From positions 1 to 34,010 of IMG/VR virus record IMGVR_UViG_3300027770_000160: a stretch of DNA of 34,010 bases. One strand, 5' to 3'. The notes below the pieces were generated by a model, which was not told where the DNA came from, did not search any database, and was given only the letters and a program-made list of their open reading frames with translations. This stretch comes from a virus. Position 1 is the stretch's first letter. The number at the start of each line of letters is the position of its first letter. Below, in pieces: positions 6,465-14,651 of this stretch. Both the position numbers and the translations under genes were made by a program.

Positions 6465-9140
6465 TCAGGCGGTCCCGAACGGCAGTCGCCGTTGCAGTCC
6501 GAGTTGACGTCTGAACGCGTCGGCGGCTGCGCGTCCGGCGGTTGCGCCGTCGGCAAACCCGCTTACGTTGATGATCACGGTATCAATGCCTCCGGCACCG
6601 AACGATCCAAGCGGTGACGCGCCAGGCATCGTGTCAAGTGGCACAAGTGCCTCGGGTCCAGCCTCGCCGATCATCGCCATCGTCGGTTGCGTCACGATGG
6701 CACCACGCGCGCCGACGGTCTTGAAGTTGTGCACGACCCATCGCGCGGTTCCCACGAGGTAGGTGTGCGATGGATGATCGACGTGGATGTTGTGGACCGT
6801 CGCGACCCGTCCAGCATCGTGCGATTCCTCGACAATCTCCCGCCCGGTTGCAGTCATGACCACCGACCCTGCCCGTAATTCGTCAGCGCGTCGCCATCCG
6901 TCCGGCGTCAGGAACGGATGTTCCGCCGTGGTGCTGACCACGTCACCGTAAATGCGCAGGTGCCACACCGGATGATCTGCGTGCACGAGCGTGTCCGCGA
7001 CGGTCGACATGACAACGGTCCCGGTTTCCAGGTCGTACACCTCGACGATGTCGCCAGTCACGATCTCCGCGATCCTCATCAGACCGTTTGCTGTCCACAC
7101 CCGCGTGTCCGCCGTGAAGCACGCGAACCCCCGTCGGCCACCAGCAACGGCCTGCACGATGGTCGCTGCAATCCCCGCAACCACGAGCGCGGCTGCCGTC
7201 AACGTCGCGCTTGAGGTTTCCCCGCCGACGCCTTGCGCCACCGGCGGAACACTCAGTCCCTGTGCATTCGGACCCGTCGAGTCGGTGACCGCGTTGTCCG
7301 CCTCAATGGTGCGGTGCACCGTCGTGATCATCCGCGGAATTGATGCGAGCGCGTCGATGATCGACCGGATGCCTGACTCCACGCCCCCAAAGTCGATCCC
7401 GAACGCGATGATGATCAACGTGGGAATCAAGGACAGGCCGTACATCAATTTCGCCACCGCGTCAAGCGCCTGCGTGACTATGCCGGAGACCTCGAATTGC
7501 CAAGGCGCGTCCGGTGTCACGATCTCAATGATGCGCGTCCTGAGATCTGCAAGTTTGTCCAGCGCATCGGTCACGATACCCCTGACGGTAACCGTCCACG
7601 GCTCTGCGGGTTCGCGCAGGCTCGTCGTGCGCTCCTTGATGTCATCCATCGACGCGACTGCGTCGCCAGTGTCGGCCGTCACCTTGATGGCGACATCCCG
7701 ACCCATCAACGTGTCGAGTTTGTTGCGGACCTCGTCATACCCGCTCAGTGCGAGATTGACGAGAATTTCCATGCCTTTGAGACCAGGCACGACGAACTCG
7801 GCAATGTTCCATAGCACCTTGATATTGATGTCCGAGAATGTCGGCAGTTTCAGGACCGCCACGTCCCACAGAACCTTGATGGTTGCAACGGGATTGGTCA
7901 CAAGTTTGGCGATCCACCCGAGCAGTTCGACAATCCAGTCGCGTGCCTCGGCGAAGATCTTCGGCCATTCGCCAATCCGCGCGCCCCATGCCATGACCCA
8001 GTCGATGCCAGCCTTCAGCGCGTTGCCAAGGGCACGCAGGTAATCCCACACCGGCTTCAGCAAACGTGCCACGAATTGCAGCCCCGCGCCCAACACACGC
8101 ATGACGAGCGTAAACGCCTTCAGCGCAATCGTCAGGAACGGTAGGACCGCACGACCCATGTCAAACAGGATCGTCATCACCGGCCGGATGACTTCTAAGA
8201 CCGCCTTGAACGCCTCTCCGGCGGCTGCAAGGAAGTCCTGGAACTCCTGCGACGCGGTGATCGCGCCAATGCCCGCGTCAAGGTCCGCCAAGAGGTCAAT
8301 CATGCCCCGCAGGTACTGCTTGGTCAGCGGTTCGAGCGCCTTGCCGAGCGTCGCCAGACTGCGCGTCAGTTTCGCGTCCATCGTGGACGACAGTCCCTTG
8401 ACCGACTGCGAAGCGCGCTCGGTTGACCCGCCGAACTGCTTTTCGATCTGGTCAATGAGCAGCGGCAGAACCTTCTTCGAGACCAATTGCCCCTTCGATG
8501 CCATTTCGCCAAGCGCGGATGTCGATACGCCCATCGCGTCGGCCAGCATCTTTTGCGCCGGTATGCCCGCTTCCGCAAACTGGTTCAGTTCCTCCTGGCT
8601 GACCTTGCCTTTCAGCAGCATTTGCGAGAACGCAAGTGACGCGCGCCCAAACGTTTCGGCGCTGTCGCCGCTGATGTCGGAAAGTCCCGTCATGACGCGC
8701 GTCAGATCCTCGGCTGCGACGCCTGCGCCCAGTAGCCGCTGCGCGGATTGCATCACCGCCGCGTCGTCAAATGGCGACCAGTCCGCAAACTCCTGCAATT
8801 TCTTGAAGGTCGCGTCGGCCTTTGCGGCGTCGCCGGTCAAACGTAACAGCGTATTCCGGTATCCCTCGACTTCGGACGCTGCAGCCACACTCGCCTTGAC
8901 GACGGCGATGGTGCCTGCCACCAGCGCTGCCGTGGCTGCGACCGCAACGCCGATCCCGATGGCCGCCATGTTGGCACCGCCACCGACCGACGTCAATGCC
9001 CGCGCTGCGCCGAGCGCGCCACCGGACGTACCGGACATCCCGGAGTTCAGTCCGTTCAGTGCCCCGTTGATGCGCTTGAGCGCCGGGGTCGCCTGATCAT
9101 TGACGACGGCATTGATGCGCAGGTTCGCGACGTTCGCCAT
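6465..9140 (-). CDS. tape measure protein with embedded Hint (intein-like) domain
   Basis: 891 aa, the longest gene. AAGAGG lies 5 bases before the ATG. The N-terminal third has the tape-measure signature (KLQEFADWSPFDDAAVMQSA, RLLGAGVAAEDLTRVM, FAEAGIPAQKMLADAMGV), followed by long hydrophobic helices. Residues 674-805 form a Hint domain: it starts CFTADTRVWT, has TAEHPFLT in the middle and ends YLVG...WVVHN. After it comes the classic tape-measure end, GAIVTQPTMAMIGEAGPEAL. The residue after HN is Phe806, not the Cys/Ser/Thr needed for normal splicing. The protein sets tail length and is ejected with the DNA. It follows the tail chaperone gene, as expected. Confidence 0.93.
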   Translation of the reverse strand: MANVANLRINAVVNDQATPALKRINGALNGLNSGMSGTSGGALGAARALTSVGGGANMAAIGIGVAVAATAALVAGTIAVVKASVAAASEVEGYRNTLLRLTGDAAKADATFKKLQEFADWSPFDDAAVMQSAQRLLGAGVAAEDLTRVMTGLSDISGDSAETFGRASLAFSQMLLKGKVSQEELNQFAEAGIPAQKMLADAMGVSTSALGEMASKGQLVSKKVLPLLIDQIEKQFGGSTERASQSVKGLSSTMDAKLTRSLATLGKALEPLTKQYLRGMIDLLADLDAGIGAITASQEFQDFLAAAGEAFKAVLEVIRPVMTILFDMGRAVLPFLTIALKAFTLVMRVLGAGLQFVARLLKPVWDYLRALGNALKAGIDWVMAWGARIGEWPKIFAEARDWIVELLGWIAKLVTNPVATIKVLWDVAVLKLPTFSDINIKVLWNIAEFVVPGLKGMEILVNLALSGYDEVRNKLDTLMGRDVAIKVTADTGDAVASMDDIKERTTSLREPAEPWTVTVRGIVTDALDKLADLRTRIIEIVTPDAPWQFEVSGIVTQALDAVAKLMYGLSLIPTLIIIAFGIDFGGVESGIRSIIDALASIPRMITTVHRTIEADNAVTDSTGPNAQGLSVPPVAQGVGGETSSATLTAAALVVAGIAATIVQAVAGGRRGFACFTADTRVWTANGLMRIAEIVTGDIVEVYDLETGTVVMSTVADTLVHADHPVWHLRIYGDVVSTTAEHPFLTPDGWRRADELRAGSVVMTATGREIVEESHDAGRVATVHNIHVDHPSHTYLVGTARWVVHNFKTVGARGAIVTQPTMAMIGEAGPEALVPLDTMPGASPLGSFGAGGIDTVIINVSGFADGATAGRAAADAFRRQLGLQRRLPFGTA
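6726..7121 (-). other. Hint / intein-like domain inside the tape measure gene
   Basis: Encodes residues 674-805: Cys674 (block A, CFTADTRV), TxxH at 738-741 (block B), His792 (HTYLVG, block F) and the terminal His804-Asn805 (block G). At 132 aa there is no room for a homing endonuclease. The +1 residue is Phe, so complete protein splicing by the standard route is not expected. Cleavage at either end remains chemically possible, as in bacterial intein-like and toxin Hint domains. Confidence 0.88.
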
Positions 9141-9142
9141 GG

Positions 9143-9678
9143 TTACCTCTTCCGGTTCGCCCGTGCCTTGCGGTCACGCTCTTGCCGGACCTGCGCCTCG
9201 TAACTTTCAACCAGGAGCAACCGTGTGCGCCAGAGCGGTTCAAGCCGGACGAGTTGTTCCGGCGTCCACCCGTAGCGCCTCATCAGAAGCACATCGGACG
9301 TCCACGCCGGGCCCTCGGCCCGCCCCTCTACCCAGTGCCAGAGTCGCTCCCGCTCACTTTTGGGACCGTCACCAGTTCCCCGACCAAGGTCAGGATCGCC
9401 TCGACGACGTGCGCCGGTAGCCGGTCCAGAGTTTCCGTCGTCACCGGCACTGGCAATTCCTCGCCGGTATCGACGTCCGTCAGTGACCATCCCGTGATCA
9501 TTGACGCCACCTGCGCCAATGACCGCAGGAACTCATCCTCGATGGACGATGCGCGGATCATCCGTGCCTTCGTCGTCCACCGCATCGCCTCGGGATGTTC
9601 GACGTCGACCCAGTGCCCCGGTTCCCCGGATGCATCGAGTGCCAGCCTCACGGTGCGAAGTGGTTTCGCGTATCCCAT
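9143..9678 (-). CDS. tail assembly chaperone, frameshifted long form (gpG-T type)
   Basis: Product of a -1 shift on CCCAAAA at 9364-9358. Zero-frame codons read to Lys107; reading then backs up one base and continues for 71 residues to 9143 (SERERLWHWVEGRAEG...KARANRKR), giving 178 aa. In lambda and many siphoviruses the G and G-T proteins bind the tape measure and guide tube assembly, and neither enters the virion. The arrangement (tube protein gene before, tape measure after) is exactly as in that system. The extension frame has no good start of its own. The coordinates span both frames; the join is at 9358. Confidence 0.8.
9328..9678 (-). CDS. tail assembly chaperone, short form (gpG type)
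   Basis: 116 aa, starting MGYAKPLRTVRLALDASGEPG. It is an acidic, mixed alpha/beta protein with W31-P-like small-chaperone features and stops at TAG 9328. It lies between the tail tube and tape measure genes, the standard slot. The zero frame contains the slippery heptamer nine codons before its stop, so both the short and long forms should be made. The family was recognised from gene order and the overlapping frames more than from sequence motifs. Confidence 0.8.
   Translation of the reverse strand: MGYAKPLRTVRLALDASGEPGHWVDVEHPEAMRWTTKARMIRASSIEDEFLRSLAQVASMITGWSLTDVDTGEELPVPVTTETLDRLPAHVVEAILTLVGELVTVPKVSGSDSGTG
9358..9364 (-). promoter_or_regulatory. programmed -1 frameshift site CCCAAAA
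   Basis: Zero-frame reading is GTC CCA AAA GTG. The XXXYYYZ heptamer CCCAAAA lets both tRNAs re-pair one base back on CCC and AAA, after which AGT GAG CGG continues the long chaperone. A downstream stimulatory structure was not worked out. Confidence 0.78.
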
Positions 9679-9687
9679 TGCTTCCCC

Positions 9688-10647
9688 TTAATATGCAGTC
9701 TGCGTGTTATTCAGGACAAACTTGCACGGCCCGCCATCGGTCGTGTTGTGAAGGCATCGGCCGGACAACGTGATCTGGTACAGGCCTCCCCCAAGGTCGC
9801 GCGTCGCCGGACCATCGCCGAATGACGCTTGGGTCGCGGTGAACACGAGGGATCGCAGCGTCGTCGTCGCGCCGTACGTCCAAGTCAGGACGATGGCGGA
9901 CTCGTTGAACGCACCGGATGTTCCCATGTATTTAGCCAGATCGTCCACGGACGATGTGCCCGTGTCCAGACTGATCGAGAACGTCGCCTCAAGTGGCTGC
10001 TCGTCAATGCGCGACGGGTCACGGCTTCCGGTCGTGTGAACCAGTTCCTGACCGCGCGCGAGGGTAAGTTCAAACGACGTGACGCGGTTCTGCGCGCTCC
10101 CGCCAATCGACACGGTCGTGTCAATGCCGATCCAGGGCTTGTTGGTTTCCGCGGTCAGCGACGCCGTTGCGGTTCCGCCCGATACACCAGTGACCGAAAC
10201 CATCGAGGTCGAGTGCGTAAGCAGGCCATCGGCTGCGGTGAACGCCAACCGCAGTTCAGAGACCTTCGCCCCAGCATATTCGCGGTACGCGATGGGATTG
10301 GCGTCCTCAACCGTGAATGACGGCACGGCCGATCCGAGCGTGATCGTGTGCGGGTACACACCCGACACGGCGGTGCCCGTCGAAACGGTGCCCATGATGC
10401 CCGCCAGAAGATTTCCCGCAATGTCCGGCAATAACGGACCCTCAAGTGAGAGGCTCGCGCTTCCGCCACCTTGCAGGAGCGCAAAATCCATCGCAGCGAT
10501 GCCACGACGGGCGCTGTCACGAACCGCAGCGTACTCGTTCGCGTACGTCGGGTCGGATGTGACCGGCAGAACCTTGGTCGCTGGGACCGCGGTTCCCCAC
10601 GTCGACTCCTTGCCGAACTGGACTTTCGTTGTGCTAAGGATTGGCAT
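9688..10647 (-). CDS. major tail tube protein
   Basis: 319 aa. GGAGG lies 6 bases before ATG 10647. The opening (LSTTKVQFGKESTWGTAVPATK) matches the common start of siphovirus tail tube subunits (a K/G-rich 'gkEttyGta' turn). A beta-rich body follows with strands such as FSISLDTGTSSVDDLAKYM and a C-terminal LYQITLSGRCL. Such proteins stack as hexamer rings to form the tail tube. Its position directly before the chaperone pair and after the tail terminator supports this. It is a little long for the family, perhaps because of a surface domain. Confidence 0.85.
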   Translation of the reverse strand: MPILSTTKVQFGKESTWGTAVPATKVLPVTSDPTYANEYAAVRDSARRGIAAMDFALLQGGGSASLSLEGPLLPDIAGNLLAGIMGTVSTGTAVSGVYPHTITLGSAVPSFTVEDANPIAYREYAGAKVSELRLAFTAADGLLTHSTSMVSVTGVSGGTATASLTAETNKPWIGIDTTVSIGGSAQNRVTSFELTLARGQELVHTTGSRDPSRIDEQPLEATFSISLDTGTSSVDDLAKYMGTSGAFNESAIVLTWTYGATTTLRSLVFTATQASFGDGPATRDLGGGLYQITLSGRCLHNTTDGGPCKFVLNNTQTAY

Positions 10648-10849
10648 CGGTTGCCTCCGGGGTCGGCGTCACGACCGTGTTGGTTGACGATGCGTCCGTC
10701 GATGGCACGTCCTGCCATCCGGCACGACGCAGATCGTCGGCGTCGATTTCGTCAATGTTCCACGCGCCACCCTTCGGCTCGTAGGCGCGTGGTCCCATCG
10801 ACACACGCGTCACGTCCGACTCCGCGGGCGGTTGCAATTTCACGGCCAT
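10634..10849 (-). CDS. small acidic protein between tail terminator and tube
   Basis: 71 aa from ATG 10849, with GGAGG 7 bases upstream. It is acidic, with a conserved-looking middle (GPRAYEPKGGAWNIDEIDADDLRRAGWQ) and a Thr/Pro-rich tail. It overlaps the tube protein start by 14 bp. It is not recognised; small proteins in this slot are sometimes head-tail joining or minor tail factors, but nothing in the sequence proves that. Confidence 0.6.
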   Translation of the reverse strand: MAVKLQPPAESDVTRVSMGPRAYEPKGGAWNIDEIDADDLRRAGWQDVPSTDASSTNTVVTPTPEATDANP

Positions 10850-10851
10850 TG

Positions 10852-11301
10852 TCAAGCCTCCACCCACGTTGTCGCGTGGTACAGATCGCATTCGAGCGTC
10901 AGATCCGCGCCCATGAACTCGTTCCCGTTGTATTCAACCATACCGATTGTGGCACGTGTCAGCCGGACCTGACGCACGGTGTTCGCCAGATCCTGATTGG
11001 CTGCGATCAGCGCCCGATACGCGTCCACGAATGCCAGGACGGCAGGATGCGCGCGTGCCATCGTCGGCAGGTTCGTCAAATACATCACCGTGATGGTCGC
11101 CTGCTCGAATTGGAACCCCGTCGGCACCTGTCCGAACGGGTATTGATCAAACGTTGAAGACGACCAGTGATGAACCACGGCCGGCAACGCCGCGAGTTGT
11201 TCCGGCGGTTGGCTGAATATCAGGTTCGCCCGGACGCCGAGTGCCACGGTTGCAGCCTGCGCCACGGTTCCGAGTTGCGTCAGGGCATCCACGACCGTCA
11301 T
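10852..11301 (-). CDS. tail terminator / minor tail protein
   Basis: 149 aa from ATG 11301, overlapping the preceding stop as ATGA. It is mixed alpha/beta, with an N-terminal helix (VVDALTQLGTVAQAATVALGV), a strand-rich core and HPAVLAFVDAYRALIAANQ. The position right after the gp10-like head-tail protein and before the tube protein is the normal place of the tail terminator, which caps the finished tube and joins it to the head. Identification is by gene order and general character; the family is poorly conserved in sequence. Confidence 0.65.
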   Translation of the reverse strand: MTVVDALTQLGTVAQAATVALGVRANLIFSQPPEQLAALPAVVHHWSSSTFDQYPFGQVPTGFQFEQATITVMYLTNLPTMARAHPAVLAFVDAYRALIAANQDLANTVRQVRLTRATIGMVEYNGNEFMGADLTLECDLYHATTWVEA

Positions 11302-11804
11302 GGCAGCGACCTTGCGATCTGCGCAAACTTTGCCTCGACCGCCTTGGTTTCCTTGGCGACACTTCGCCGGATGACCGCCTTCATGGTCGGAATCGCCTTG
11401 GATATCCATCCAAGCGTCGACTGTCCGGCGCGTGACGCCGAAGTACCGACGCCGTCGGCACTATAGTGATATCCGGACGCGCTGCGCCCCTTGATCTTCT
11501 TCGCGTAATTCAGCGCCCACCCATACCGGAACCCGTCAGGGCTAATCCCCGCACCGGCCGAAACGCTACCCATCTGCGGCTTGGAATTGCCCTTGACGTC
11601 AAAGTAGCGCTGCTTCACTGCGGATAACAACGCGCCGGACCGCTCCGGCACGAACGCCGTGATGCGCTTTGCGCCTTGCGCTGTCGCCGACTGGATGACG
11701 CGACGCATCGCATCGCGGTAAACCGCGTCGCCCCCGAGCGCCTTCGAGATGCCCCGGAGTCCCGTGATATCGACGCGGATCGTGTTGCGACCACGCGATG
11801 CCAT
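11298..11804 (-). CDS. HK97 gp10-like head-tail joining protein
   Basis: 168 aa. The opening (IRVDITGLRGISKALGG then ITAFVPERSGALLSAVKQRYF) is the usual pattern of the gp10 family: a self-interaction region followed by 'P..tG.L..s'. These proteins help complete the head-tail interface. It lies between the gp6-like connector (shared TGATG junction) and the tail terminator. The middle YGWALNYAKK and the basic C-terminal helix (KAVEAKFAQIARSL) are also typical. Confidence 0.8.
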   Translation of the reverse strand: MASRGRNTIRVDITGLRGISKALGGDAVYRDAMRRVIQSATAQGAKRITAFVPERSGALLSAVKQRYFDVKGNSKPQMGSVSAGAGISPDGFRYGWALNYAKKIKGRSASGYHYSADGVGTSASRAGQSTLGWISKAIPTMKAVIRRSVAKETKAVEAKFAQIARSLP

Positions 11805-12406
11805 CAGGCCGCACCCAGTCCGCCACCGTGGCGGTACGGTTCAAGCATTCGGCGGACCATCGGATGCAGGCCCGCCTGGATGATCGGTCCGCTAAACTCC
11901 GCGCCCCCGGTGATCGGCGCGCCACCGCTGACTTGCTGGCGATACACGAGCGAGGATTGCATGATGCAAGCCTCTTTGACCACAAGCGGTGCGGTTGCGC
12001 CGTACCCGAACGTGGCAATAACCCGTACGCCACGTTCGTGCATCGGAAAGAGGTTCGATGACAATGGCGACAGAATCACCTGCGTATACGCCTTGCCCTT
12101 ATTGGCTGCGTTGAACGGCGACGCGTAGCCGGTGCTTATTACCGTGTATGTTGACCAGTCGCCCGCGCTGTCATATGCCACCGAGGTCAGGGTCGTGAAC
12201 GGATCGGTATTGACCGTCCACGGCCCAGTCGCCCGGTAGTAGCGCGTTTGGCCGAGAGGCTGGATGTCCGCACCGACATAATCATCAATCTGCCTGGACA
12301 CAGCGTGGACGATCCGCGTGATGCGGTCGTCATCGACCGAGTCGGTGATCCCAAGTTCGGTCTTGACGTCGTCCTCGGTGCAGTAGATGTCCGTCGGCGC
12401 TGGCAT
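11804..12406 (-). CDS. gp6-like head-tail connector
   Basis: 200 aa. TAAGGA lies 5 bases before the ATG. The N-terminus (CTEDDVKTELGITDSVDDDRITRIVHAVSRQIDDYVG) is the characteristic paired-helix start of head-tail connector (gp6/gp15-type) proteins, which dock below the portal after packaging. The body has beta strands and a C-terminal helix ending GGGLGAA. It follows the capsid gene closely. The C-terminal part is longer than in short connectors of about 100 aa, but similar long forms are common in phages. Confidence 0.85.
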   Translation of the reverse strand: MPAPTDIYCTEDDVKTELGITDSVDDDRITRIVHAVSRQIDDYVGADIQPLGQTRYYRATGPWTVNTDPFTTLTSVAYDSAGDWSTYTVISTGYASPFNAANKGKAYTQVILSPLSSNLFPMHERGVRVIATFGYGATAPLVVKEACIMQSSLVYRQQVSGGAPITGGAEFSGPIIQAGLHPMVRRMLEPYRHGGGLGAA

Positions 12407-12414
12407 GTCAGTCC

Positions 12415-13659
12415 TTAGGAGGCCGGATGAACGTACAACTTGACAGGGTTGTAGGTGGTCGTGTTTGCAGCCACCAATCGCCCGCCCGTCCTCTGGAAGG
12501 CGTAATAGCCTGTCTGAAGTGCATCTGCATAACGCTCGGTCATGCGAACGAGTTGCACGCCGGTGACGTCACGAATTACATACTTGGAAAAATCACCAAA
12601 CGCGATTGACTTCGCCGACGCGGCTGCGGTTGCGACGTCGTTGTTGACGACAATTGGGTAGCCCATCAGCATGTCCGGCTGGCCCATCTGCACGGCTGGT
12701 TCCCAAAGTGGCCGGGACTGCCCGTCAACGAGTTTGCGCACGATGGCGACGGTTGCGTCCTTCATCATCCACCTGGCGTTCTGGCGATACGCCGAGTCGA
12801 CCGAATAGACGAGGTCCACGAGGTCGGCATACAGCACGGTCGTGGTCTGGCCTGCGGCCCCGGTCTTGCCGGTAGCAGCCCCGACGATGACGCCGTACGG
12901 CTGACTTGATCCGGTACCCGTCGTCCAGTGCGCGTTCTGCGCGCGTCCGAGACGCTCGCCGAGCGCGTTGGCGATGAACTGGTCAAGAGGAAACTCGCTG
13001 TCCTGAAGCAACTGATTGGACACCAGGACCAGTCCCGAGGTGTACATGTAACTTGAAACCGTCAACTGACCAAACGTCATCGCGCTTTCGGAAATCGCGC
13101 TGTTCTCGGAGAGGATGGAACCGCTGACGCCGGTCTCGTCAACCGTCGGCAGGAGAAGGTCCGCGCCGGACTGTGTCGGGTAGACGGTTGACACCGAAAG
13201 CATCCCGCCGAACGCGCGACGGGCGGCCTCGATGCCGGACCCGAACTCGTAATTCACGAGATACCCACCGGCGGTCGTAGTTCCGACGGACTGTGCGCGA
13301 CCCTCGGCCAGACGCTGACGGTTGTAGGCGCGGAGTTCAGGATCGAGATTCTCGTCAGTTCCGCGCAGCCACGCGTTGAACGCGCGCTTCTGCGCCTCGA
13401 TTGACAGGCCCGCGCCGGTTGACGCCTTGCGCTCTTCGGTCTCAACAACGGAACCGCGCAGCGCGGTTTCCTCGGCTGCAAGACGCTGTGCCTTGCCAAG
13501 CGCGTCGATGCGCCGGTCAAGTGCGGACAAGTCCTTGTCCAGTGCCTCGAAACGGGTTTCGGCCTGTCCGTCCCAGTTCGCCTGGTCCTCGACGATTGCG
13601 CGCATTTCCAGCGCCAGCCGATTACGACTGTCGCGGAGTTCAGTAAGGTTCGACGCCAT
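12415..13659 (-). CDS. major capsid protein, HK97 fold
   Basis: 414 aa from ATG 13659, with AGGAG 7 bases upstream. Residues 1-60 form a charged coiled coil (LTELRDSRNRLALEMRAIVED) equivalent to the delta scaffolding domain removed on maturation. After a linker comes the typical capsid start SVGTTTAGGYLVNYEFGSGI, then strands and the P-domain helices. VYPTQSGADLLLPTVDE and the AHWTTGTGSSQPYGVI region are usual for the family. The length fits a precursor of about 420 aa. It directly follows the protease, which would cut the delta domain. The Lys/Asn cross-link pair was not assessed. Confidence 0.93.
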   Translation of the reverse strand: MASNLTELRDSRNRLALEMRAIVEDQANWDGQAETRFEALDKDLSALDRRIDALGKAQRLAAEETALRGSVVETEERKASTGAGLSIEAQKRAFNAWLRGTDENLDPELRAYNRQRLAEGRAQSVGTTTAGGYLVNYEFGSGIEAARRAFGGMLSVSTVYPTQSGADLLLPTVDETGVSGSILSENSAISESAMTFGQLTVSSYMYTSGLVLVSNQLLQDSEFPLDQFIANALGERLGRAQNAHWTTGTGSSQPYGVIVGAATGKTGAAGQTTTVLYADLVDLVYSVDSAYRQNARWMMKDATVAIVRKLVDGQSRPLWEPAVQMGQPDMLMGYPIVVNNDVATAAASAKSIAFGDFSKYVIRDVTGVQLVRMTERYADALQTGYYAFQRTGGRLVAANTTTYNPVKLYVHPAS

Positions 13660-13669
13660 TGTGCTGCTC

Positions 13670-14320
13670 CTAGAGGCTGGTGACGCGTACCCGCGCACGG
13701 GCAAGCGTCAGTGTGGTTGACCGCGGATTGGTCAGGATTGCTGGCACCCGGACGGACCGGACCGCCACCGAGGTTTGCTGGTATGCCGGGTACGTCACCG
13801 CCGAAACGTCAAACAAGTCGCAATCAAGCAACTCGCGGACGTACCCCGTCGATCCCGATCCGGACCAGCGGTCCGTGACTGCCCGGAATGCGAACGACGC
13901 TTGATTGACGTCCCCGCGCCGGACCAATTCCACGACGTCGCGGCCCAGGCTCGTGTCCGGTAACAGGCACGAGAAGTAGAGGCCGGTCTCGTCTTCGCGC
14001 AGCGTCAAGGTGCCCGAAGCGGTGCGACCGAGTGGTGCCTCGGCCTCGTGGTTCCAGAGGCAGCGAACGTCCTGAGAGGCTGCCAGTGCGCGCGTGAACG
14101 CGCCACGGCGGATGATCTCGGTGAATTGCATCCCGTAGCCACCGTTGCGGCTGTCATCCTCTTCGGACTGCAGCGCCTGTGACGGTACGTCAAACAGTGC
14201 GGCGTAGCCCTCCAGGCGCAATCCCGTTGCAGGATCATCAGCGCCACGGAGTTCGACGCGCGCGCCCCGCAGTTCCAGCCGATCAGGGGCGGATGCGCGC
14301 TTTTCCTCGATTGCGACCAT
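13670..14320 (-). CDS. prohead maturation protease, HK97 family
   Basis: 216 aa from ATG 14320, with AGGAG 5 bases upstream. The motif LWNHEAEAPLGRTASGTLTL holds the catalytic His, and VNQASFAFRAV the catalytic Ser region, both in the HK97/U35 protease pattern. The family cleaves the scaffold part of the capsid protein inside the prohead. It lies immediately before the capsid gene. Between the portal and this protease there is, unusually, a tail-fibre gene and its partner. The frame extending to 14395 runs into the partner gene and lacks a better ribosome site. Confidence 0.9.
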   Translation of the reverse strand: MVAIEEKRASAPDRLELRGARVELRGADDPATGLRLEGYAALFDVPSQALQSEEDDSRNGGYGMQFTEIIRRGAFTRALAASQDVRCLWNHEAEAPLGRTASGTLTLREDETGLYFSCLLPDTSLGRDVVELVRRGDVNQASFAFRAVTDRWSGSGSTGYVRELLDCDLFDVSAVTYPAYQQTSVAVRSVRVPAILTNPRSTTLTLARARVRVTSL

Positions 14321-14384
14321 CGTGTCTCCTGTTGGTCGCGCGACCGGCGCGGTAGGGGTCATTGCCACTTTACAGGGTTTGACG

Positions 14385-14651
14385 TCATTCCGCAACAGGC
14401 AACGTCACCCCAGTCGCCCTTGCCAATGCGTTCCGGGCCGCCTCGGGCAGGGTGGACTGTCCCGCGATCCACGTTGCAAGCGCGGTCCGTTCGGCCAGTT
14501 CCAACGCCTCCTTGGCATCCTTCTCGGCGCGTTCGGCCTCGGCACGGGTCATGTCCGCATCCCGTTGCGTGATCTCCTCCGCCGTCAACGGTCGGACGGT
14601 CTCCACGCCGGTTTCACAGTTCAGTTCGATGGCGATGGGTGGTTCATTCAT
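14385..14651 (-). CDS. small fibre-associated protein
   Basis: 88 aa. It starts IAIELNCETGVETVRPLTAEEITQRDAD and then forms a long charged helix (MTRAEAERAEKDAKEALELAERTALATW). This shape (short strand region, 'LT.EE...R', then Ala/Glu-rich helix) is common in small proteins next to phage tail-fibre genes. The ATG overlaps the fibre stop as TAATG. It probably assists or attaches the fibre; this is inferred from position. Confidence 0.6.
   Translation of the reverse strand: MNEPPIAIELNCETGVETVRPLTAEEITQRDADMTRAEAERAEKDAKEALELAERTALATWIAGQSTLPEAARNALARATGVTLPVAE

Noticed and set aside
6726-7121. Calling the Hint domain a normal splicing intein
   Set aside because: The residue after His-Asn is Phe, not Cys, Ser or Thr, so the standard mechanism lacks its nucleophile.
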